The position numbers were made by a program, and so were the translations under genes. DNA of 64,000 nt from Mesonia oceanica (GTDB lineage: Bacteria > Bacteroidota > Bacteroidia > Flavobacteriales > Flavobacteriaceae), in NCBI RefSeq assembly GCF_902499555.1, contig NZ_CABVMM010000008.1, positions 124,001 through 188,000 on the forward strand, read 5' to 3'. The notes under the pieces are model-generated. The model was not told where the DNA came from. It worked only from the letters and a program-made list of their open reading frames with translations, and searched no databases. Below are positions 17,566-25,939 of this stretch, one piece after another. Within the stretch, counting starts at the first letter, position 1. The number at the start of each line of letters is the position of its first letter.

Positions 17566-18795
17566 TTAGGCAAGTTTTTTATTGTTGATGTCAGCTGTTA
17601 TGATTGCTTCTACGATTAATAGTTGCTGGATAAAATTATAAACTTCAACTAAATCCCATATTGGCTCCATGAATTGTTTTATAGAGGCTAATGTGACATA
17701 TTCGCCATCATTCAATTGATCAATCAATTGTGGTAACAGTGGATGTTTTTTTAAAACTATACGATGACCTCGTGCGAAGATCATAGTTTGTTTGGAGTCT
17801 TTTGCGTCTAAATAAATTGGAAATATTTCTTTTCCTTTAATTGAAAAATTTTCCTTTTGAGGTATTCTAGCACTTATTTTATTTGATATTCTTCGAATCC
17901 CTCCGTTACTTTTTAAGCCTAATATTTTTCTAGCTAATGTAATTTCCATTTTTTTCTGAATGGAATTTAAATCGATTACCTCATTCAAAATAGATTGAGG
18001 AGAATCCAATTTTATGGGTTTTTCATATTCAACTTGATTTACTAAGGCTTCTTCTGCGGTTTTCTTCAATAAAGCATTTTCGAATCGATCTTTCGGAGGG
18101 TTTACATAATCCAATACAAGGCTTAAAGAAAATTTTGGAGTGTTACCAATATGATAGACAGAATGCGGAATAACCATGGCATCACCAGGTTCTAATTGAT
18201 AAGCCTTAGCTTCTGGAAGCATTTCAGAAATATTATGGAAAACTTTAGCATTATGTTCGATTGAATTGTATTTAGGATCATCCCAGGTATAGAATTCCTT
18301 CATTTCCGGCCCTAAATGAAATAAAATTCCGTCTTCTCCAGTAGATTCTTTATGAATACCAAATGGAGTGAAACCGTAGTTTCCCATAAAAAAAAGGAAA
18401 GATAAACCATCAAGTGGCAATCCTGCATTTTCCAATAAGGGACGTACAATAGTGGCCGCTTTTTCAGAAAAGGAATTACTGTATTCTTCTAAACCTATGA
18501 GAATCATCCCGAATTTTTGGTCATCAAAAATCTGTTGAGACCAATCTTCAAGTGAATGCTCCAGATTAGGCGGATTAGCTGCCATTTTTTCAATAAAATC
18601 ATTTCTAAGTTCATTATTAATATAGGTTTTCATACCAATATGGAGGTTTTCTTTAGTAAAGAAATCCCTCAATACTTTAATTAATAATAACTTTATTTCT
18701 ATGACATCCTTAGTTGAAAGTAATTGTTTTGCTTGCGCTGGTTTGCTAAGCGTATTAGAATCTTTTATAAGAGATTTCCAAATACTAGAATTCAT
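17566..18795 (-). CDS. JmjC/cupin-like Fe(II)/2-oxoglutarate oxygenase
   Basis: A 409-residue protein. A jelly-roll region at about 130-232 contains the first metal triad element HKE (His148, Glu150) in GFTPFGIHKESTGEDG and the second-strand His in PHSVYHIGNTPKFSLSLVLD (His211/His215). A C-terminal region (about 335-400) resembles the winged-helix domain of ribosomal/protein hydroxylases of the YcfD/RoxA type. It would hydroxylate a protein or peptide side chain using 2-oxoglutarate and oxygen, which is inference from family. First gene of a pair with the PRMT-like methyltransferase. Confidence 0.7.
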   Translation of the reverse strand: MNSSIWKSLIKDSNTLSKPAQAKQLLSTKDVIEIKLLLIKVLRDFFTKENLHIGMKTYINNELRNDFIEKMAANPPNLEHSLEDWSQQIFDDQKFGMILIGLEEYSNSFSEKAATIVRPLLENAGLPLDGLSFLFFMGNYGFTPFGIHKESTGEDGILFHLGPEMKEFYTWDDPKYNSIEHNAKVFHNISEMLPEAKAYQLEPGDAMVIPHSVYHIGNTPKFSLSLVLDYVNPPKDRFENALLKKTAEEALVNQVEYEKPIKLDSPQSILNEVIDLNSIQKKMEITLARKILGLKSNGGIRRISNKISARIPQKENFSIKGKEIFPIYLDAKDSKQTMIFARGHRIVLKKHPLLPQLIDQLNDGEYVTLASIKQFMEPIWDLVEVYNFIQQLLIVEAIITADINNKKLA

Positions 18796-18937
18796 GAGTT
18801 ATAAGTGGTTGGTTAGTTTTTAATATTGGTCAATTGCATGCTGATGGTATCGAATATAATTAGTAGATAGGAGTTTAGAGTAGCAGGCAACAAACAATTG
18901 CTTATTGCTACCTCATTAAAAGTTTCTCTTTTATTGA

Positions 18938-19558
18938 TTATAAATTGAAGAGAGCCCCTATGTTAAAACTACTTCTTCCGTTTCTAACAGAATTTCCCGA
19001 ATTTTCTTCAAAAATATCGATAAAGCCTGTTTGTCCATCATATTCTATGTATAGCTTCATATTATCATCTATTTTGAATTTATATCCAATGCCATAAGCA
19101 AAACCAAAATCCGTACTTTTAAATTCGTCTTTTAAGTCTAAACCTAATTCAGAATCTTCTACATTAACTAAAAAACCAATATATGGTCCAAAATTTAGGT
19201 ACCAATTTCTATTTGAACTAAAATGCCAATTTGCCATTATTGGAAGTGTTATATAATTTAATTTAAAATCTGTTGTAGCTCTATTGAAATTTTCGTCGAT
19301 TATAAAACCATCAGACCACCCTTTATTGTCATAAATTAATTTAGCTTTCACCCCCCATCTATCAGAAAAATAATACTCTCCAGAAACTCCTGCGTTAAAT
19401 GAGGTCCGAAAAGATGTATTACTTAGGCCATCTATTGTTGAAACATTTGCTAAATTTACCCCTAATCCAATTCCCAACTCAATATCTCCACTATTCTGAG
19501 CATTAGAAGTTAAAATGCCCAAAAAAGCAAGTGCAGCAATAAGAAATTGTTTTTTCAT
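18938..19558 (-). CDS. Outer-membrane beta-barrel (porin-family) protein
   Basis: A 206-residue exported protein with a clear signal peptide (MKKQFLIAALAFLGILTSNAQ). Alternating beta strands follow: IELGIGLGVNLANV, GVSGEYYFSDRWGVKAKLIYDN, YITLPIMANWHF, YLNFGPYIGFLVNVE, DFGFAYGIGYKFKIDDNMKLYIEYD and SSFNIGALFNL. This is the small eight-stranded OMP_b-brl_2-type barrel common in Bacteroidota. The ligand or partner is unknown. It lies upstream of the JmjC gene on the same strand with a 142-nt gap; shared function is not shown. Confidence 0.85.
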   Translation of the reverse strand: MKKQFLIAALAFLGILTSNAQNSGDIELGIGLGVNLANVSTIDGLSNTSFRTSFNAGVSGEYYFSDRWGVKAKLIYDNKGWSDGFIIDENFNRATTDFKLNYITLPIMANWHFSSNRNWYLNFGPYIGFLVNVEDSELGLDLKDEFKSTDFGFAYGIGYKFKIDDNMKLYIEYDGQTGFIDIFEENSGNSVRNGRSSFNIGALFNL

Positions 19559-19800
19559 AATAATTTTAGTTTGGTTTTAATTGTTATAGATTTTCTTACT
19601 ATTATTTTTAGTTCAGTATTTTAACGAACATGTTTATAGACAGGTAGGGTATAAGTGAATCATTGTTTCCCGTTATCCAACAAACTAAAATTTTTGTACC
19701 CGATGCTGGACGGACAGATTTATTGGTTCTCTTTATTTCCTAAAAAGCTAATCAAAATTTTCGGTTTAGAAATTACTCTGCTGTTTGTTGTAGCCGGTTT

Positions 19801-20565
19801 TTAATTCCACATTCCGTTTGATTTTGTCAAAATAATAGGCTCTTTATCTGTAATTAATATTGTCTGTTCGTGTTGAGTTACATAGCCGCCTCTATTTCCC
19901 ACTAGTGTCCAACCATCATTTAATTCTACAGTAAGTGTTGATTTTGTAGAAATGAAAGTTTCAATAGCTACGGTAGTGTTTTTCTTGAATCTTTCGCGAT
20001 TGCTTTTAACTCTGTAATTTAAAATATTTTCTGGCTTTTCATGTAAATTTCTACCAACTCCGTGACCTGATAAGTTCTTGATAACTTTAAAACCAGACTT
20101 TTTAGCTTCAGTTTCTATTAAATATCCAATATCTGCAATTTTTACTCCTCCTTTAATATTAGTTATTGCTTTACGTAAAATATTTTTTGAAGCATTTACA
20201 AGTGGTTGATGATTAAAAGTATCATTTCCTATAACAAAAGAACCTCCGTTATCAGACCAAAAACCATTTAGTTCAGCTGAAACATCGATATTAATCAAAT
20301 CACCTTCTTTTAGTATTTTGTTTTCAGAAGGAATTCCGTGAGCAGCTTCATTATTTATACTTATACAAGTATATCCAGGAAAGCCATAAGTTTCATAAGG
20401 AGCAGATTTAGCGCCATAACTTTTTAGTATATTTCCGCCATATTCATCAAGCTCTTTAGTTGAGATTCCAACTTTTGCGTATTCTTTCATTAACTTTAGT
20501 GTAGTTCCTACAACTTCACTAATTTCCTTCATTCCAATTAATTCGGATTCTGTTGTTATTGACAT
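19801..20565 (-). CDS. map: Type I methionine aminopeptidase
   Basis: Removes the initiator methionine from nascent proteins. It has 254 residues with the complete metal site: Asp94 (NIDVSAE), Asp105 (WSDNGG), His168 (SGHGVG), Glu202 (VAIETF) and Glu233 (TQHEQT), plus the conserved His76 in NEAAHGIP. The spacing matches the E. coli enzyme. It stands alone, outside the ribosomal-protein operon where the main map gene of Bacteroidota usually sits, so it is probably an additional paralogue; that needs the rest of the genome. Confidence 0.93.
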   Translation of the reverse strand: MSITTESELIGMKEISEVVGTTLKLMKEYAKVGISTKELDEYGGNILKSYGAKSAPYETYGFPGYTCISINNEAAHGIPSENKILKEGDLINIDVSAELNGFWSDNGGSFVIGNDTFNHQPLVNASKNILRKAITNIKGGVKIADIGYLIETEAKKSGFKVIKNLSGHGVGRNLHEKPENILNYRVKSNRERFKKNTTVAIETFISTKSTLTVELNDGWTLVGNRGGYVTQHEQTILITDKEPIILTKSNGMWN

Positions 20566-20797
20566 TTTATTTTTTTTTGAATTGGCTACAAGAATGTAGA
20601 TAAATACATTCCATTTATCTCACATTTATTACGATGTTAAATATAGACAAAATAAATAAATATTATTCTTGATTTCTAGCATTGGATTATGCCGTTAAAG
20701 GGGAGAACTATAAAATTTAAGTTCATCAAGTTTTATTATTCATCTGATGTATTAATTTTATTTTTAATGAATTATATATAGAGCATTGTATTTTAAC

Positions 20798-20821
20798 TAT
20801 TACCTTACTATATAGGTAATA
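20798..20821 (-). other. Hairpin after the CPYC flavoprotein gene
   Basis: TATTACCT and AGGTAATA form an 8-bp stem, about 20 nt beyond the stop of the flavoprotein gene. No clear T-run, so only a weak terminator candidate. Confidence 0.35.
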
Positions 20822-20841
20822 AGTTCAAAATGGTATTAATA

Positions 20842-21747
20842 TTAAAAAATTTCTTTGGTTAATGCTGCGTTGGTCATCGCACCGGCTAGATTACCGCTGG
20901 CTACGGCAGCAGCTACCGATCGCATCATGGTAGAATTATCTCCGCAGGCATAAATGCCTTCAATAGTAGTTTGCTGAAATTCATTGACTTTAATATGCCC
21001 GTGTTCTGTTAGTTCACAGCCTAAGGAAAACGGGATGTAGGAATGCTGTATAAAAGGAAAACCTGCATATAAGGCATCAAATGCTTGCTGATCTCCGTTA
21101 GTAAACAAGACGTTTTTTAATTGACCTTCCTGATGTTCAAGTGCTGAAATTTCTGTTTCCATGATGTTTATACGATGGGCTTCCAGTTTAGCTAATTGCT
21201 CAGGTTTAAAATCGGCTTTACCAGTAGTTAGGATAGTTAAGTCGTTCGTGAGGTTATTCACCAGAGAAGCTAAATGAAAAGCGCGCTCTCCATTGGCGAG
21301 GATTCCTGTTTTTTTGGTTCGAAACTCAAAACCGTGACAGTAGGGGCAATGTATTAAAGAGATTCCCCAACATTCTTTGAATCCTTGAGTATCCGGGACT
21401 AAGTCCTTTATTCCCGTAGCAAAAATGATTTTTTTGGTCAATAACTTTTCTCCGGATTGTGTGAAAACAAAGAATCCATTTTCAGTTTTTTCAGCATTAA
21501 TAGCTAAGTCATTCATAAATTCTACGCTTTTGTACTGAAGCACCTGCTTTTTTGCTTTTTCTGAAATCTTAGCAGGGGGTACTCCGTCTTGCGTAATAAA
21601 ATTATGAGATTGAGGTGTTTGCCGGTTACAAGCCAAACCACTATCAATAATCAATACTTTTCTTAAAGATCTTCCTAATGCCATTGCTGCCGAAAGGCCG
21701 GCATAACTCCCACCGATGATAATTACTTCAAAATTTGTCTGTTTCAT
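20842..21747 (-). CDS. Thioredoxin-reductase-like NAD(P)/FAD oxidoreductase with CPYC motif
   Basis: A 301-residue flavoprotein with the FAD-binding motif IIGGSYAGLSAA (10-21), an active-site CPYC (134-137, in LIHCPYCHGFE) and the C-terminal FAD-contact segment EGIYACGDNSTMMRSVAAAVASG. This is the layout of low-molecular-weight thioredoxin reductases and related small FAD-dependent disulfide reductases. The physiological partner is unknown. Its start lies 13 nt from a perfect palindrome, and the gene is directly downstream of a TetR regulator, so inducible repression by that regulator is likely. Confidence 0.85.
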   Translation of the reverse strand: MKQTNFEVIIIGGSYAGLSAAMALGRSLRKVLIIDSGLACNRQTPQSHNFITQDGVPPAKISEKAKKQVLQYKSVEFMNDLAINAEKTENGFFVFTQSGEKLLTKKIIFATGIKDLVPDTQGFKECWGISLIHCPYCHGFEFRTKKTGILANGERAFHLASLVNNLTNDLTILTTGKADFKPEQLAKLEAHRINIMETEISALEHQEGQLKNVLFTNGDQQAFDALYAGFPFIQHSYIPFSLGCELTEHGHIKVNEFQQTTIEGIYACGDNSTMMRSVAAAVASGNLAGAMTNAALTKEIF

Positions 21748-21760
21748 TAGTTTAATTTTA

Positions 21761-21780
21761 ATGTCTCATTTTTGAGACAT
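21761..21780. promoter_or_regulatory. Perfect 20-bp palindrome, likely TetR operator O1
   Basis: Arms ATGTCTCA and TGAGACAT around a 4-nt centre, placed 14 nt before the flavoprotein ATG. A second site with 16 of 20 identical positions lies in front of the TetR gene itself, which strongly suggests an operator pair. Confidence 0.7.
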
Positions 21781-21796
21781 ATATAAATAAATTTTT

Positions 21797-22351
21797 TTAA
21801 GGGCTTATTGCTTTACTATAAGAGATCCAGGCAAGCTGTTTTATATCTTCTATATTTTGATGATTGATTTGCTTGGCATTAACAGTACTTTCAATAATTC
21901 CGGAATGTAAAACCTGAATCCATTCTGGTGACATCTTTGGATTTAATATTCCGGTTTTCTGTAATTCGATCACAAGCTTTTGAAATGTAGTGTAGATGTA
22001 ATCATAATCGGCGCAATTTTTATTTTGCATTGTATGGTTATGATCTGCACTTCGGTGCATTTTATAGAATGTTGAATATTTCGCACCACAATCAATCCCA
22101 GCGTAAAGCATTCTTTCTAACTGCACGATTGGTTCATAACTACTTTGTATAGCCGCGATCATGGCTTTTTTACAGCTTATTTGTATTGCTTGTCTGCAAA
22201 TTTCTACCAGTTCATTACGATCTTTAAAATACCGATGTAAAGTTCTGCGCGTCAACGCTGCATTATCGGCTACTTTCTGTAAAGGAGCAGATAAGTCTTC
22301 ATTGAAAACTTGAATAGCAGATTCTATGATTCGTTTTTTGGTAGCCGTCAT
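21797..22351 (-). CDS. TetR/AcrR family transcriptional regulator
   Basis: I start it at the ATG giving MTATKKRIIESAIQVF (184 residues); the longer frame begins with a TTG that is part of the promoter -7 box. The N-terminal helix-turn-helix (APLQKVADNAALTRRTLHRYFKDRNELVEICRQ) is typical of TetR regulators, with an all-helical ligand-binding C-terminus. It is probably a repressor of itself and of the downstream CPYC flavoprotein, given matched palindromes before both genes. Inducer unknown. Confidence 0.85.
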   Translation of the reverse strand: MTATKKRIIESAIQVFNEDLSAPLQKVADNAALTRRTLHRYFKDRNELVEICRQAIQISCKKAMIAAIQSSYEPIVQLERMLYAGIDCGAKYSTFYKMHRSADHNHTMQNKNCADYDYIYTTFQKLVIELQKTGILNPKMSPEWIQVLHSGIIESTVNAKQINHQNIEDIKQLAWISYSKAISP

Positions 22352-22357
22352 TATAAG

Positions 22358-22365
22358 CAAATATA
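22358..22365 (-). promoter_or_regulatory. -7 element of the TetR gene
   Basis: TATATTTG on the minus strand matches TAnnTTTG and ends 6 nt before the ATG, implying an almost leaderless mRNA. The operator candidate O2 lies just upstream of it, where a repressor would block polymerase. Confidence 0.5.
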
Positions 22366-22370
22366 TAGAT

Positions 22371-22390
22371 ATTTCTCAAATGTGTGACAT
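22371..22390. promoter_or_regulatory. Imperfect 20-bp palindrome, likely TetR operator O2
   Basis: On the minus strand it reads ATGTCACACATTTGAGAAAT, sharing 16 of 20 positions with the perfect palindrome in front of the flavoprotein gene. It sits immediately upstream of the TetR -7 box. Confidence 0.6.
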
Positions 22391-22865
22391 TTTTTGAATT
22401 ATATTTTGTAAAAGTGTTTTGGTTGAGTGATACCTTGATTAATAAGTGGTGTGTTTTAAAAACTAATAAAAAGAGAAAATAGCTATTGGTAAACTTCAAC
22501 TTGAAAATTTGCTTCCAATTATTTTAAACAGGTTTTTTATTGATGAAGATATTTGTGTAAATCCATATCTCAAAATTAATTTCATGCCTCTATAAAATGT
22601 CAGATTAAATTCATTAATGTTATTCAAGAATAAAATTGAATGTGTAATATTTCATTTTAAAAGTAGAGGTTAGTAATCGGATTAAAGGCAATAAAAAAAG
22701 ATTAAAAACATCAGTGTTTTCGGGGGTTTAGCGAATTTTGAGGGATGAAATACCCTTTAGAATTAAAAAAATGTATTTTAATCGAATTTTATAGAAAGTT
22801 ATCGAATATATTTTCAGTGTTTCTATCCCTTCCCTTCATTTGCACGTAAATATAATTAACTAGAC
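22391..22865. other. AT-rich interval between the TetR gene and the YadA-like gene
   Basis: No credible reading frame or RNA gene seen. A possible promoter for the rightward gene is TTCATTTG at about 22833-22840, one mismatch from TAnnTTTG. Confidence 0.35.
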
Positions 22866-24545
22866 GTGAGAAATTTAAAGTTTTTTAAGATAAAAAGAAG
22901 TTTACTATTATTAGTTTGTTTTTTAACCGTAAACTATGGTTTTAGTCAGGTTGGGATTGGAACATCAAATCCTAATTCTTCTAGTATTTTAGATATAAGT
23001 TCTTCTAATAAAGGAGTATTATTTCCTAGAATGGATTTGGCTACAGCACCTATAGATTCGCCTGTAGAAGGTTTAGTGGTTTGGAACACCGATTTAGCTA
23101 ATGAAGGAGCAAATGCAGGTTTATTTTATTGGAATGGTTCAGCATGGGTAAGTTTAATCTCTAACGATAAGCTAGACTCACAGATTCAATCAATCCAATC
23201 GTCTTCGTCAGGTGGTGGTAGTGGAGCTGATGTTTGGCAAAAAGGAGGTAATGAGGCTGCTGACGGTGATTTTATGGGGACTACTAACGAAAAAGCTTTA
23301 GAGTTTAGAGTAAACAATGAGAGAATAGCCTATATAGAGCCAAATGGTGGATTGTCGATGGGTAAAAATGCCAGTGCAAACAATTATAAAAGTATAGCCA
23401 TAGGGAATGGGGCTCAAAGCATAGCAAATACAGAAGCTATTGCAGTTGGAGTAGAAAGTAATGCTTCAGCTTATAGATCACTAGCATTAGGAGCTTTAAG
23501 TGAATCATCAGGAAATGAAGCTATAGCAGTAGGTCTTCAAAGTAATGCTTCTAATTATAGATCACTAGCATTAGGAGTTTTAAGTGAATCATTAGAAAAT
23601 GAGGGTATAGCAGTAGGTGTTCAAAGTAAAGCTTTGGCATTTCAGGCTATTTCACTAGGGAGTTTGAGTAGATCATCAGCAAATGAAGCTATAGCAGTAG
23701 GTGTTCAAAGTAATACTTCAGGTTTTAGATCTGTAGCTATAGGTTCTTTGTCCACATCATCTAACAATGATGCTGTAGCCTTAGGAATAGAATCTTCTGC
23801 TTCCGGACAAAAGAGTACTGCTTTAGGAAGTAATAGTAATGCTAGTGGACAAAACTCAGTAGCTATCGGTTATAATTCCTCTGCTACAAATCCAAATACA
23901 ATTATTTTAGGTAATAACGTAAATTCTGGTGGGAATGCCACTAAAGTAGGAATAGGTACTTCTAATCCTACTGAAAAACTAGAAGTTAATGGATCAATTA
24001 AAATTACAGATGGTACACAAGGAGCAGGTAAAGTATTAACCTCTGATGCTAATGGGAAAGCTTCTTGGCAAGACGCACCTTCAGGGGGAGGTTCTAGTTC
24101 TTCAGCAAACGTAGGATATGGTGAGATTTATATCAATAACGATGTAAATGTTACTTTACAACGTTATTCAAATACTACTTTTCCTAACGGAATTCCTGGC
24201 TTAAGTAGTGCTAATGTCAATGCAAATAATAATGGTTTTCAACCTAATTTTGCCGGTGTATTTAAAGTGACCTATACTGTTACTTATAGTAAAAATTCCT
24301 CTAACGGAACGGGAGAAATAGAATTTTACTTAACAAAAAACAACAATAAAATTAATGGTACAGCGATTAGAGGAGCTTTAAAAAATGGAGAACGAGTAAC
24401 AGTTTCTTTAACGAAAATTATTGAATTAGAAGCTAACCAAACTTATTATTTACAAATAAGTAAAACGGAAGAAGCCCCAAATAATGGTCCGAATGTTACG
24501 ATATACAAAAACGCAAGTAATATTTCAATAGAATTAATAGAGTAA
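22866..24545 (+). CDS. Secreted protein with YadA-head-like repeats and a jelly-roll-like C-terminus
   Basis: A 559-residue exported protein that starts with GTG: the signal peptide (RSLLLLVCFLTVNYGFSQ) lies right behind it and no in-frame ATG precedes it. Residues 29-100 carry VGIGTSNPNSSSILDISS and a GLFYWNGSAWV module common in flavobacterial surface proteins. Residues about 162-357 are tandem 14-residue units (AIAVGxxSNASxxRS and LALGxxSESSGNE), arranged as six 28-residue double repeats. This is the pattern of the left-handed beta-roll head of trimeric autotransporter adhesins. A VGIGTSNPTEKLEVNGSIKI linker and a 140-residue C-terminal domain resembling C1q/TNF-like trimeric folds follow. 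No T9SS sorting domain or YadA anchor is seen. Adhesion or coat role is inference. Confidence 0.75.
   Translation: MRNLKFFKIKRSLLLLVCFLTVNYGFSQVGIGTSNPNSSSILDISSSNKGVLFPRMDLATAPIDSPVEGLVVWNTDLANEGANAGLFYWNGSAWVSLISNDKLDSQIQSIQSSSSGGGSGADVWQKGGNEAADGDFMGTTNEKALEFRVNNERIAYIEPNGGLSMGKNASANNYKSIAIGNGAQSIANTEAIAVGVESNASAYRSLALGALSESSGNEAIAVGLQSNASNYRSLALGVLSESLENEGIAVGVQSKALAFQAISLGSLSRSSANEAIAVGVQSNTSGFRSVAIGSLSTSSNNDAVALGIESSASGQKSTALGSNSNASGQNSVAIGYNSSATNPNTIILGNNVNSGGNATKVGIGTSNPTEKLEVNGSIKITDGTQGAGKVLTSDANGKASWQDAPSGGGSSSSANVGYGEIYINNDVNVTLQRYSNTTFPNGIPGLSSANVNANNNGFQPNFAGVFKVTYTVTYSKNSSNGTGEIEFYLTKNNNKINGTAIRGALKNGERVTVSLTKIIELEANQTYYLQISKTEEAPNNGPNVTIYKNASNISIELIE
23349..23936 (+). repeat. 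In-gene tandem repeats (84-bp period) of the YadA-like head
   Basis: Six degenerate copies of a 28-codon unit, each starting near GAAGCTATAGCAGTAGG-like sequence. The middle copies are the most alike at DNA level, so copy number could change by recombination. Confidence 0.75.
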
Positions 24546-24571
24546 AAAAGCGGCTACTAAGCCGCTTTTTT
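24544..24571. terminator. Bidirectional terminator between the YadA-like gene and the PLP lyase gene
   Basis: AAAAAAGCGGC and GCCGCTTTTTT form an 11-bp stem with a 6-nt loop between convergent genes. Confidence 0.9.
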
Positions 24572-24580
24572 ATAGAATTT

Positions 24581-25780
24581 TTATAAGACACCAACTTCCT
24601 CCATACAAGATTTCATTCGTTCAAAAGTTCTATGGATGTGGTTGTCCAAGCCAATTGAAAATCGAATCAACCCATCGCTTAATCCCATTTCAATTTGTTC
24701 TTCTTCAGGAATCTCAGAAGAAGTAGAACTTCCAGGGGCACTAAATAGGGTTTTGTAAAAACCTAAACTCACGGCCAAATATCCTAAATTTCGTTCCTGC
24801 ATCAATTCCATTAAGGTGTTGGCTTTCTCTAAAGAACCTACATCAATGGTTAACATTCCACCAAAACCATATTCATCATTCATCATCTCTTTAAAAGTTT
24901 CGTGACCGGGATGATGTTGCAATCCTGGATAAACCGTTTTTAAGCCTAATTCGTGAAATTTTTCAGCCAAGTACATGGCATTTTCACTATGCTTATGCAT
25001 ACGAATATGAAGCGTACGTAGATTTTTTAAAATAGATGCCGATCGAAAACTATCCATAGTAGCACCTAGCAACATACAAGCCCCATCATTTACATTTCTA
25101 AGCTGATTAATAAATTCTGAAGAACCACAAATCACCCCACCAACCGTATCGCTACTTCCGTTAATAAATTTTGTAAGCGAATGAATCGTAATATCGGCTC
25201 CTAATTTTTGAGGAGTGATGGAAAGCGGAGAAAACGTGTTGTCCACAACTAATTGTATGTTATGCTTTTTGGCTAATTTTGAAAGTTCCCGAAGGTTAGC
25301 GATTTCAAGAAGTGGATTGCTCACTGCTTCACAAAAAATCATTTTGGTTTTTGGGGTAATTGCGGCTTCAACTTCTTCTAATTTCGTAATGTTTACAAAG
25401 GAGGTAGAAATATTGAGTTTAGGAAGAAAATTTTTCATAAACGCATAAGTTCCACCGTAAATAGTTCGGCTAGAAATAATGTGTTCTCCCGTATCGCATA
25501 ACTGTAAAATCACGGGAGTAATAGCTCCCATTCCACTAGCCGTAACGGTTGCCGCTTCGGTAGCTTCCATTGCGGCTAAAGCTTCCCCTAAATAAAGATT
25601 ACTTGGACTAGAGTGACGTGAATACAAATAACAGCCTTCGGCATTTCCTTCAAACGTATCGAACATGGTTTTAGCAGAAAGAAATGTATAAGTAGATGAA
25701 TCTGAAATAGATGGGTTTACACCACCAAATTCTCCAAAATATTGAAGATCCTGAATTTTATCGGAAGGATTGTATTTCAT
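24581..25780 (-). CDS. Trans-sulfuration family PLP enzyme (methionine gamma-lyase-like)
   Basis: I start it at MKYNPSDKIQDLQ (399 residues); the longer frame needs a TTG inside the promoter. The family marks are YSRHSSPS (phosphate binding), VDNTFSPL and the PLP lysine in HSLTKFING, with normal length for Cys/Met-metabolism lyases. Substrate is ambiguous: the position of the active-site Cys of classical methionine gamma-lyases is Gly here (IYGGTYAF), so cystathionine lyase or synthase activity is possible. A divergent Lrp/AsnC regulator gene next door suggests amino-acid-responsive control and supports a degradative role. Confidence 0.8.
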   Translation of the reverse strand: MKYNPSDKIQDLQYFGEFGGVNPSISDSSTYTFLSAKTMFDTFEGNAEGCYLYSRHSSPSNLYLGEALAAMEATEAATVTASGMGAITPVILQLCDTGEHIISSRTIYGGTYAFMKNFLPKLNISTSFVNITKLEEVEAAITPKTKMIFCEAVSNPLLEIANLRELSKLAKKHNIQLVVDNTFSPLSITPQKLGADITIHSLTKFINGSSDTVGGVICGSSEFINQLRNVNDGACMLLGATMDSFRSASILKNLRTLHIRMHKHSENAMYLAEKFHELGLKTVYPGLQHHPGHETFKEMMNDEYGFGGMLTIDVGSLEKANTLMELMQERNLGYLAVSLGFYKTLFSAPGSSTSSEIPEEEQIEMGLSDGLIRFSIGLDNHIHRTFERMKSCMEEVGVL

Positions 25781-25804
25781 TTGAATTGATTTTATTATTT
25801 CTTT

Positions 25805-25835
25805 CAAATTTGGATTAATTAAGAAATAAAATCAA
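25805..25835 (-). promoter_or_regulatory. Promoter of the PLP lyase gene
   Basis: On the minus strand TTG (25835-25833) is followed after 20 nt by CAAATTTG (25812-25805), one mismatch from TAnnTTTG with ideal spacing. CAAATTTG is itself a perfect palindrome. This places transcription start inside the longer reading frame. Confidence 0.5.
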
Positions 25836-25939
25836 TAGATTTAATTATTATTAGAAAATAATTCATCAAAAATTTATTTTATTAGTTTTTATTTTTGTTG
25901 AATTGTATTTTCTGTTTTTAATGCTGAAAAATTTTCGTT

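Noticed and set aside
20688..20780. 30-codon ATG frame between the map and flavoprotein genes
   Set aside because: AT-driven composition, no promoter, no neighbour logic; likely chance.
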